Origin: Aaosphaeria pasadenensis
Lineage: Eukaryota > Ascomycota > Dothideomycetes > Pleosporales
NCBI GenBank assembly: GCA_022813625.1
Contig: JAKLMB010000040.1
Location: forward strand, 186,001-250,000
Reading direction: 5' to 3'
DNA: 64,000 nucleotides
A program made the translations under genes and the position numbers. Position 1 is the stretch's first letter, and each line of letters starts with the position of its first letter. Under the pieces are notes generated by a model. That model was not told where the DNA came from, did no database searches, and saw nothing but the letters and a program-made list of their open reading frames with translations. Below are positions 33,296 through 42,124 of the stretch, piece after piece.

Positions 33296-34990
33296 CGACA
33301 ATGACAATGACGGAGTGTCCTGTATAAGGGTAACATACAACACTCAGAGCTCGCCCATGTTCAATTTTCCGTGGCGCTTGGAGCCACTGCTATTTTCTTT
33401 TTTACGAAAACATCGTCCGCAAGTCAGGATTTGATTTCATTCTACTATGTTGCCTGGGGAAACGATGGCAGGAAGTGCTTCCGCGGGCCCATCGTGCGCA
33501 ACCAACCTTTATTTGAAGAAGCAAGATATTTTCTACGTCCGCATGTACTCTGTCTGTCTCGCGGAGACTCAAGGACCTACCTTTTTTTTTGCTTGCGAAT
33601 TTTTTATCTTTTTCATCCGTCGATATCATCATCATTGCTTCTCTGTTCCCAAATCTCTACGAAAAATCTTCCTGTAGCATATGTCCCCCTCGAAGCTCAT
33701 ATTTAGAATACCCCAAACCGATCTATGCAAACTTTCCTTTCCTGATTCCACCTGCGCTTTACGATTTTCACATGCTTGAACCTGATATATTGTATGCAAA
33801 CCTTCCATTTCGACATACCATAGTATCACCTCTCTTCTCACTCTCCCTCACACACATTCGCACACCCATGCATACTACCAAGCCCCCCCTAAAAGGCCGT
33901 TACGCATGAAATCAAGCCCCAGCCGCAGCCAAGCCCACGCCCATGTACACATACATAAAAGTTCCAGGCATCCACGTCGAAGATGAAACACCCCCATTTG
34001 TCATTCTCGAACCACTTTTTTCTTCTTTGGCTTTGCCTTTGCTCCCCTCACTTCTCTCTCTAGACTGACTAACTAACCGACCGGCTTGCCGAATGTTAGT
34101 TGTTGGAAGAGGAATGGCGGGTTGGCGTGAGGTAAGGTAACGTGATTTCTTCTCCTTCGGTCTTAATACTCGTATCGTATACCGTGCGTTTACTATTATC
34201 TTCCCATTCACACACATCTCGTCATTTATTCCGCAGTCCCATTCCCTTTGTTCCCTCGCTCTTAGTTCTTTTATGGTAGAGTGAAGACGAGGAAATAATA
34301 CTAATGATGCTCTATGGCTACTAGTCGCTGCGTACCATCTACCATCTTCCTCCTCCTTCACGCATCCACCAACCGGTACATAAAAACGCACGCACAAATC
34401 AGCCCCTCATTCCACATAACCTCGCCTTGTTTGTGGAAGTACGTACGTACGGATAGGCGAAACGTGATCGATCGTCTCCATCACACAAAGACAGACATAG
34501 GCACGTGATACCGAGACTCCTTGCCTTACACCTTAGTCCACGCTTTTCACCAGCGCATGTTTTCCTCTCGAATGTAATAGATAACTATAAATGGACGCTT
34601 ATATCATCGCTGTAGACTTCACTTGACTTTCTTAACGATCACATACCACACATCACATTCCAACGAAATCCATGCAGGTGGTGGGGAAGCTGATCAAATA
34701 AGTGAGAAACGATAGCAGATCGCCAGATCGACGAAACGGCCCGTCCGTGATTGTATATATTCGATGTACTCGTACAAGAATGCAAAAAAGGGTTACAGAA
34801 GAAGAGAGATAATAACAACGCCGCGCTGGAGGTCCTGTGATGCATGTGTTGTGTTACAATGACAATGACGGCTATCGTACATGCGTATATTGTGTTAAAC
34901 AATCTTGGAAAGGAGAACGCCGCAGATGTGTTGATGCAATTTGAAAGGAAGAAAGTGCCAGAGAACGAAAAAGAGAAAGGAACCAGTCAC
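33296..34990. other. Convergent intergenic region without a gene
   Basis: 1.7 kb between the 3' ends of the membrane protein gene and the PL7 gene. It has T-rich tracts (for example 33582-33610) and scattered short frames with no domain. A 161-codon minus-strand frame at 33912-34397 was judged to be chance. Confidence 0.5.
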
Positions 34991-35746
34991 CTAATGCTGA
35001 ATACCAATAGCCGCAAACTTGACCTCCGACGCCGTATCCCCCTGGTTATAATTCCCAACCTTGAAGTAGCTAAGCGGCGTCTTAATGTCACCAGTGCTGA
35101 ACGTCTTGAACTCCCCGCCGTCGATCGCGAGGCTGAGCACCGACTTCTCGTAGCGCAGCTCGTAGGTGAACTCCTTGCCGACGGGGACGTTGCCGACGGG
35201 GTTGAAGTCCTGGCCGCTCTTGTTGGGCGTCTGGTTGACGCCGAGGGTCAGGTCGCCTTTGTCGTTGTAGTACAGCTCGCAGAGGGGCTTCTTCGAGATG
35301 TCGTCGTCGACCTTGACCTGCCCGATCACGGTGCCGCGGGGGGAGTCGTCGGGCTGGACGACGGTGAGCGTGACGGCGAGGCGGTTGGTCGGGCCCTTCG
35401 GGTCCCAGCTTTTGGGGTCGTCTTCGCGCAGCTCGGTGCGGCAGTGGTCGCTGTTCGGGGTCGTGGCGCAGCCATCGTCTTTGGAGGGCACTTTCATGAC
35501 GAGCGAGCCGTCTGGGCCCGTCAGGAAGTATTCGTTTTTGAAGCCGGAGTCGCCGGTCAGGCCGGAGGTGATCATGTCGACTTTGCCGTCCGAGTCGGCG
35601 GTCGGGAGCTGCAGTTTGAACATCGAGAGGTCGAAGTTTCCGCCCGGGGAGACTTTGTTGTTTAGGTCTTCTTGGGGCGCTGGCTTTGCGGGCATGGGAG
35701 CCGCGAGCGCGGACCCGAGGAGGAGGAAAAGGGTGGTGGAAATCAT
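34991..35746 (-). CDS. Secreted alginate-lyase-like protein, PL7 family
   Basis: Single exon, 251 aa from the ATG at 35746. A signal peptide of about 16 residues (MISTTLFLLLGSALA) is followed by APMPAKPAPQ. The rest is one polysaccharide lyase family 7 jelly-roll domain. Family signatures are HCRTELRED (the R-[ST]-E-x-R motif), IGQVKVDDDISKKPLCELYY and YFKVGNYNQG (the Y-F-K-x-G-x-Y-N-Q motif with the catalytic Tyr). PL7 enzymes cut alginate or related uronic-acid polymers by beta-elimination. The usual catalytic His of the Q-[IV]-H motif is lysine here (residue 145, codon 35314-35312), so activity may be lost or altered. The gene is more GC rich than its flanks. The real substrate is unknown. 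Confidence 0.88.
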   Translation of the reverse strand: MISTTLFLLLGSALAAPMPAKPAPQEDLNNKVSPGGNFDLSMFKLQLPTADSDGKVDMITSGLTGDSGFKNEYFLTGPDGSLVMKVPSKDDGCATTPNSDHCRTELREDDPKSWDPKGPTNRLAVTLTVVQPDDSPRGTVIGQVKVDDDISKKPLCELYYNDKGDLTLGVNQTPNKSGQDFNPVGNVPVGKEFTYELRYEKSVLSLAIDGGEFKTFSTGDIKTPLSYFKVGNYNQGDTASEVKFAAIGIQH

Positions 35747-36609
35747 GGTGTCTTGCACGGGAATTGCCTCCTTCGCGAAGGAGAAGAAATGAAATGAATG
35801 AAGAGAAAGATGCTTTGGTGTAGAATGGAAGTGAAGAACGAGAACTGGAGCCGGCCGATGTTTGTTGATGCCTTTTTTCTAAGGGTGTCTCCGTTGATAC
35901 TTATATCAAAGTCTTGCGGTGGTGCCGTCTCCATCAATCTTGCTACACGTTTGTCCCTTGCTCTATGCGAGCAGCCGCACCACGACCCCATGTTTCCAAG
36001 GTGGACACCGAATTAGGAATGTAGACTTGGAATTATTTTCTACGATTGGTTGGGAGTGTTGGAGAGCACCGTCATAACCGGGTAGGGTTCACTGAGAGCT
36101 CGTATACGGACTTCGAGTGATCGTCTGAAACTTGCCAGAATTATGGGACATCCTTATCTGAAAGAGCATTTCAAAGCGGATGTTGAGAGCCTCAAGTAAG
36201 TCCTTCTCTTTCTTGTTGTCGCCAGCGCTCGAGATGGGTATTGTGGTCCTGATCGAGCGCCTATCTCGATACAGTCGCTGTTCCATCTTGCGTGCCTGGC
36301 AAATGAGGGAGGATAATTAGTCGCTAGTGTTGAAGAAAACAATTAAACAAACAAGAGTCCTTTGGTCTTTGCAGGGATACTCCTGCTTTCGTTTGAGAAA
36401 CTACAATTCTGGCAAGTGGGTGACATTCTCATGAAAATAGAACGATCATGATGGAGTGATGGTTACCGCATGAGGTAGTGTTCTGTTTTCCAAGCATGTG
36501 TTTCAACGTCGTTCTCGCTATTTCAAGACCCCGTACTCCGGCGATCATGGTCATATGACGCTGGAACATTTGTTTGGCATAAGCTTTTTCTTATCCGGTG
36601 ATTTTGTAA
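35747..36609. other. Upstream region of the PL7 gene
   Basis: Promoter side of the PL7 gene plus about 0.6 kb with no convincing gene. Short minus-strand frames at 36089-36342 carry no recognisable domain. Confidence 0.45.
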
Positions 36610-36933
36610 TCATTTGCTTCCCAATCCTAATATTGCTATGATGAAAGTATACCATCGTTTGGGGTCGGAGGGATGGGTTGCTTGTTTGGCGGGGTTGCGG
36701 AGATGGGGCTCGTGCTCCTTATCTCTGTCCCAATTAGGAATATAATGTTTAATGTCGTCAATGCTAAAGATGAGTGCTATAACTACAAGGACGATAACAA
36801 TAGATTTCAGGGTCACTAGAGATGTCCGATCAAAGACGTCGAAGAAAAGATGCGGATGAGATGGGTTTAATAATCTGTGATAAATGGAGGTTGGACCAGG
36901 TATAGACGGCACCTGCCAGCGAGTCAAGGTCAT
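36610..36933 (-). CDS. Possible small membrane protein
   Basis: An ATG frame of 107 aa with one hydrophobic segment (LKSIVIVLVVIALIFSIDD, residues about 42-60), then a charged region (NWDRDKEHEPHLRNPAKQ) and a short hydrophobic end (TFIIAILGLGSK). I know no family. The segment could be a real transmembrane helix or chance in an AT-rich stretch. No splice evidence extends it. It is divergent from the alcohol dehydrogenase gene. Confidence 0.25.
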   Translation of the reverse strand: MTLTRWQVPSIPGPTSIYHRLLNPSHPHLFFDVFDRTSLVTLKSIVIVLVVIALIFSIDDIKHYIPNWDRDKEHEPHLRNPAKQATHPSDPKRWYTFIIAILGLGSK

Positions 36934-37228
36934 GGCTTAGGGTGAACGAAAGGCCGCTAGATCACCTGCTGATATCCTTCATCCAGTCGGTCCGCTAGCC
37001 GTTGTGACTTGTGAGGCTTTGCCGGCTGGCGCCCCTTCGGCAACCGTCTTCCCACTGATGGAATACGGTAGTGCTTTGCCGGCGTGAACCGCAGCTAGAG
37101 GAACACATGGACTGCCACTTAGGGAGGGGTAATACGAAATGGCCCTATAAATTGTACATCTGCAGTAAAAGCTGCTATTGAAGCCTTTCGAGAAATCTTC
37201 CGAGTCCGTATCGAATTTAAGAATCAAC

Positions 37229-38560
37229 ATGGGGTCCATTCCAGCCACCAAAACGATGAAAGCGCAGCAGTATGTTTCAGCTGAAATAGCTAGTGGCTTC
37301 GAATCACGAAGGCGCTAACCGGACTAGATATGATGCGCGCGACAATAAACTGCATCTGAATGAGGTTCCAATTCCTGAGCCCAGGGAACATGAGATCCTT
37401 GTGAAGATCGCCTGCGCCTCATTGTGTCACAGCGATGTGATGCTATTCGAGCCCAATGAACAAGGCTTGATCCTAGGCAAGAATCCAGTGACAATAGGCC
37501 ATGAAGCGACTGGGACCGTTGTCCGGACTGGCTCTGGGGCTGTTGCGAGCAAGTTTAATCCTGGCGACGCTGTCGGGTTCCTCTGCGCTGTGGAGTGTTG
37601 CTTTGAATGCGCTCAGTGCAAGAACGTGCACAATGCATGGTGTGCTACCGGAAAGACTAAGATGCAGGGTTTCACGCTCGATGGTTATTTCCAGGAGTAT
37701 GCCGTTGTTGATGCTCGAGAGACGATGATACTCCCAGAAGGATGTAAGAATTGTCTGCTGTTATTTTCGGCAATACAAACTAACGTCATTGTTAAGTGGA
37801 TCCGAAAACGGCAGCACCCTTGTTCTGTGCTGGTGTCACCGCCTATCACGGAGTTCAAGACTGTGAGCTCCAGCCTGGCCAATGGATGGCAATTGTAGGG
37901 TGCGGCGGACTTGGTCATTTGGGTATACAATATGCCAAGTAAGTTATGCGCAGCATCCCCAATGAACACTAAATTTATAACACCACACTAGAGCAATGGG
38001 TTACAAAGTCGTAGGCCTTGATGTGGCAGATCAGGCCCTGGAAGAAGCCAAAAAGTGCGGAGCGGACCATGTGTTCAACTCACTCAGTGACCCAGATTGG
38101 CAAAGGAAGGTGGTCGAAGTCACTGGTGGAGGGGCCGATGCTGTAGTAAATTTTACAGCTTCGAAGAAGTCCTATGACGACGCTCCTGCGATCATTCGTA
38201 CGGGCCTTGGTTTGTTGATGGTGGTGGGAATTCCTCGTCAGCCATTGCAATTGAATGCTTTGGATATTGCGCTTGGGAGGTACAGAGTCAAGGGCTCAAA
38301 CAATGGAAGTGAGTATTCATTGCAACATAAGTACCCAATGGCGTCTAAAAATCGACAGCATGCTATAATATGCGACCTGCAATCGAGTTCAGCGCAAAGC
38401 ATAACATCCAGCCTCACATAACTGCATATAAGCTTGAGGAGCTACCTAAGATGATCGAACTGATGGTAATTATCTTCGAGACTGTGAAGACGGAGCTTGT
38501 CTAACCATGTTATAGAACTCACATAAAGCGAAAGGCCGAATGGTTGTACAGTTTGATTAA
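37229..38560 (+). CDS. Zinc-dependent alcohol dehydrogenase (MDR family)
   Basis: Six exons, 37229-37269, 37328-37743, 37797-37938, 37992-38308, 38359-38465 and 38516-38560. All five introns are about 50-58 nt with CTAAC-like branch sites, and the product is 355 aa. The GroES-like N-domain has SLCHSDVM (catalytic Zn Cys) and GHEATG (catalytic Zn His). The structural zinc lobe has cysteines in CAVECCFECAQCKNVHNAWC. The Rossmann domain has VGCGGLGHLGIQYAK. The C-terminus is KAKGRMVVQFD. The family oxidises alcohols or reduces aldehydes with NAD(P); the preferred substrate is not determined. No peroxisomal or secretion signal is seen. The six-exon structure is unusually split for such a short enzyme, but every junction falls on a conserved block, so the gene looks intact. 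Confidence 0.93.
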
Positions 38561-39155
38561 ACGAAGGCCCTTGGGAAGCCGGAGCAATTCGAAGCAAATG
38601 ATGCAAAGAGCAGGTCTCTAGACGCATCCATGTGGACCATGTTGCCCATGTATGCGAAACTTATTGAGTAGTAGCAGTGTACAAAATCTTAGTTCAGAAG
38701 CCAGAGAAACCCCTGCAAAATTGAAATTGACAAGCGGACTGATGATTGTATTTGTAATTGATATCGCTCGATCACGGATGTGGATGTAGGTTCGTTGAAC
38801 GGGTGATGATCGCAATCCTGTAAGACGTTCACCATGAGAGTGTCTATCTGACAATGACTGATGAGATCCCTCACTATTATTGTGGATGACTTCTGTGCTG
38901 TGCATTCGTAACGTAATAATATACAGTAGAAAATGTAGATTATGTGAAAGAGAATGTAGCTCAAAGTGGGTTCGGGTTCCAATAAGCTCTACAAATCCGC
39001 CCCCCACTGAACACGTGCAGACGCGTTCTCGCCAAGCAAATGACAACTCCAATGTCGCGTCTGCCTCGCCACCTTACAGACAACATACTCACCACTCCAC
39101 GACAAATTCTCAATGTAAGCGCAATTGCAGCCAAAACTATCGAAGAAAATGCTGA
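38561..39155. other. Upstream region of RAD54
   Basis: No separate gene was seen. It probably holds the RAD54 promoter and a first coding exon: an ATG at 39040 starts a frame that reaches a good GTAAGC donor at about 39115, but I could not join it to the main frame without using a weak acceptor. Confidence 0.4.
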
Positions 39156-41600
39156 TTTCCACGGAGGCACCGGCCCAGAGTCTCTACCACAGGCGAGAGT
39201 GGCGCGCCCTCTGCGAAACCCACGCGTCTTTACGGCACACCAACATCGACCGACCGTTTGCACAAGCCGTTCAGATGTCCAGGTTCTGCAACCGCAACGC
39301 GAGCCTCCGAGAAACCTGCAAGAAAACGGAGAAAGGTCAACTATTCCGGTGCAGACGGTGAGAATGAAGAAGGCGACAAGCCATATTCGAACGATGATAG
39401 ACTTGCCCTTGCCACTCGGGACGTTAATCGCTTTCCGGTATTCAAACCAAAGGATAAGGATACTGCATTCAAAGCACGGTTTTCGGTTCCTTTGTTGAAA
39501 AAGGAGAATGGGGCATACAACCAGTGTCGACCACCCCCACTGCTAGGACTACGTCAGGGACGAGTATTCGTTGCGCGGCCGTTGCATGATCCTAGTGGGG
39601 AGTTCGCCATAGTCCTGTACGACCCCACGATCGACGACAAACCAGTCCAAAAGGAGGAGGCGTTGCCTAAATTGAGCCAGGAAGAAGCAGAAACCCTGAA
39701 CGTGCCGTTGGTGCACAAGAGTTTGGCAGATATATTGGGACTGAAGAAGAAGGTTGAAGAGCGCCCGCGAGTGCCTGTGGTTATCGACCCACGATTAGCC
39801 AAAGTTCTTCGTCCACATCAGGTTGAAGGCGTAAAGTTTCTGTATCGAGCTACGACAGGATTGATTGACGACAAAGCAAATGGTTGCATTATGGCTGATG
39901 AGATGGGACTTGGGAAGACCCTTCAGTGCATCACCTTGATGTGGACTCTATTAAAACAATCGCCCGATGCTGGGAAATCGGCTATACAAAAATGTGTCAT
40001 AGCTTGCCCGTCTAGCTTGGTTCGTAACTGGGCGAACGAGCTTGTTAAGTGGCTTGGACCAGATGCTATCAACCCATTTGCAATCGACGGGAAGGCCTCA
40101 AAGGAAGAGCTTACGCAACAGATCAGGCAATGGTCGATTGCTTCAGGTCGCGCTGTCGTCAGGCCAGTCCTGATCGTATCATACGAAACACTCCGACTCA
40201 ACGTTGGGGAACTTGCAAATACTCCGATTGGACTCCTCCTTTGTGACGAAGGTCACCGGCTGAAGAATGGTGAAAGTCAAACATTCACTGCTTTGAATGG
40301 GCTCAATGTCCAGAAACGAGTCATTCTTTCAGGAACGCCAATTCAGAACGATCTATCTGAATACTTCTCTCTTCTCAACTTTGCCAATCCCAATTATCTA
40401 GGCACCCGGGCCGAATTTCGGAAGCAATATGAGATTCCTATTCTTCGGGGTCGTGATGCGGATGGTACAGACGAAGATCGCAAGAAAGGTGACGAGCGTT
40501 TAGCTGAGCTCCTGACCCTCGTCAACAAGTTCATCATCCGCCGGACCAACGATATCCTATCGAAATATCTGCCTGTCAAGTACGAGCATGTGGTCTTCTG
40601 TAATCTGTCGCCTTTCCAGAAGGGTCTATATAATCATTTCATCCAGTCTCCCGATATCAAAAGTCTTCTGCGCGGCAAAGGTTCACAGCCTCTCAAGGCC
40701 ATCGGCATGCTCAAGAAACTTTGTAACCACCCGGATCTGCTCGATCTACCTTCGGACTTGCCCGGCTGTGAAGATTTCCTTCCCGAAGACTACGTTCCCA
40801 AGGATGCACGTGGTCGTGACCGCGACGTCAAGGCCTGGTATTCCGGCAAGATGCAGGTCCTAGATCGAATGCTAGCTCGCATTCGTGCCGAGACGAACGA
40901 CAAGATCGTGCTCATCTCCAATTACACACAAACCCTCGACATCTTCGGCAATCTCTGTCGGTCACGCGGATACGGTTGCCTGCGACTCGACGGCACGATG
41001 AACGTAAACAAGCGACAAAAGCTCGTCGACAAATTCAACGACCCAGAGGGCTCCGAATTCGTCTTCCTTCTCTCCTCCAAAGCAGGCGGCTGTGGCCTAA
41101 ACCTGATCGGCGCAAACCGACTCGTGCTCTTCGACCCCGACTGGAACCCAGCCGCCGACCAGCAAGCCCTCGCTCGAGTCTGGCGCGATGGGCAAAAGAA
41201 AGACTGCTTCGTATACCGGTTCATCGCGACGGGCACGATCGAAGAGAAGATCTTCCAACGTCAATCCCACAAGCAATCCCTCTCCTCGTGCGTCGTCGAC
41301 TCCGCCGAGGACGTCGAGCGCCACTTCTCGCTCGACTCGCTGCGCGAGCTCTTCCAGTACCGCGACAACACGACGTCCGATAGCCACGACACCTTCAAGT
41401 GCAAGCGGTGCAGGAAGGAGGACGGCAGGCAGGTCATCAAGGCGCCCGCCATGCTGTACGGCGACACGAGCACGTGGAACCACTTTGTCAACGACGGGGA
41501 GAAGGGGCCGTTAGGCAAGATCCAGGATCTGCTTCTGAGGCAGGAGACCGCAGAGGGGCTGCACGAGGTCAGCGCTGTGTTTCAGTATATCAGCCATTGA
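39156..41600 (+). CDS. RAD54: DNA repair and recombination ATPase Rad54 (5' end unresolved)
   Basis: The frame is open from 39156 to the stop at 41600, about 814 codons, but has no ATG near its start, so a short upstream exon is missing from this model. Family signatures begin with LHKPFRCPG and KPARKRRKVNYSGAD. The Snf2 helicase core has ADEMGLGKTLQCI (motif I), LLCDEGHRLKN (motif II), LSGTPIQND (motif III), LLSSKAGGCGLNLIGANRL (motif V) and DQQALARVWRDGQKK (motif VI). VYRFIATGTIEEKIFQRQSHKQ follows, typical of Rad54. Two C-x2-C cysteines (FKCKRCRKEDG) near the end form the C-terminal zinc-like element. Rad54 works with Rad51 in homologous recombination, driving strand invasion and moving along duplex DNA in the nucleus. 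It is convergent with PRP2. Confidence 0.95.
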   Translation, partial: FPRRHRPRVSTTGESGAPSAKPTRLYGTPTSTDRLHKPFRCPGSATATRASEKPARKRRKVNYSGADGENEEGDKPYSNDDRLALATRDVNRFPVFKPKDKDTAFKARFSVPLLKKENGAYNQCRPPPLLGLRQGRVFVARPLHDPSGEFAIVLYDPTIDDKPVQKEEALPKLSQEEAETLNVPLVHKSLADILGLKKKVEERPRVPVVIDPRLAKVLRPHQVEGVKFLYRATTGLIDDKANGCIMADEMGLGKTLQCITLMWTLLKQSPDAGKSAIQKCVIACPSSLVRNWANELVKWLGPDAINPFAIDGKASKEELTQQIRQWSIASGRAVVRPVLIVSYETLRLNVGELANTPIGLLLCDEGHRLKNGESQTFTALNGLNVQKRVILSGTPIQNDLSEYFSLLNFANPNYLGTRAEFRKQYEIPILRGRDADGTDEDRKKGDERLAELLTLVNKFIIRRTNDILSKYLPVKYEHVVFCNLSPFQKGLYNHFIQSPDIKSLLRGKGSQPLKAIGMLKKLCNHPDLLDLPSDLPGCEDFLPEDYVPKDARGRDRDVKAWYSGKMQVLDRMLARIRAETNDKIVLISNYTQTLDIFGNLCRSRGYGCLRLDGTMNVNKRQKLVDKFNDPEGSEFVFLLSSKAGGCGLNLIGANRLVLFDPDWNPAADQQALARVWRDGQKKDCFVYRFIATGTIEEKIFQRQSHKQSLSSCVVDSAEDVERHFSLDSLRELFQYRDNTTSDSHDTFKCKRCRKEDGRQVIKAPAMLYGDTSTWNHFVNDGEKGPLGKIQDLLLRQETAEGLHEVSAVFQYISH

Positions 41601-42124
41601 ACAGGGAAAGGGGAAAGGATTTTGAAGGAGGTGGGTGTTCAGCGACAAGCAATCTATTCATTTGGCAGTATCCAGCGAGCGGCATTATCTTTGATTCAGG
41701 GGTTTGCCCCTTCCCTTTATTTCTCGTTTTATTTTGCTAGAATTGCATTTTTTGTCGTTTGACTTAACGAGGGGTGGATAACTAGAGACGACTATTGAAT
41801 GCAAAACGAACGATGATCTATTCAGGTCTCCTTTTTCCTCTTTTTCAATCCAATGCGCCGTGGTTTATGCTTGGGGGGTATATATCTTCCTACCTACTCC
41901 TTCCGCTCGTCAACCTGTCGTGCTGTCCACATCTGTGGAGTTGGTCAATCTGCTGACGGCGCCTTCGTACAGTACATGATTATCTCGTAAGATATTGCAA
42001 TTGCGAAATCTTCTCCACGTCCACCGCCGGTCCATGTGTCGTGACACCCAAACAGTACACCTACAGTAACACACTTCAATTTTCTCGTCGCTCATTCACG
42101 CCTAGACAGTCGAAACAGTCCAAT
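41601..42124. other. Convergent intergenic region, RAD54/PRP2
   Basis: 524 bp between two stop codons, T-rich in places. No gene, hairpin or repeat was seen. Confidence 0.6.

Noticed and set aside
33912..34397. 161-codon minus-strand frame
   Set aside because: Low-complexity, no family features, and located between two convergent 3' ends.
34844..35665. 273-codon frame on the plus strand
   Set aside because: Antisense shadow of the GC-rich PL7 coding sequence; Val/Glu/Asp-rich composition is typical of such shadows.
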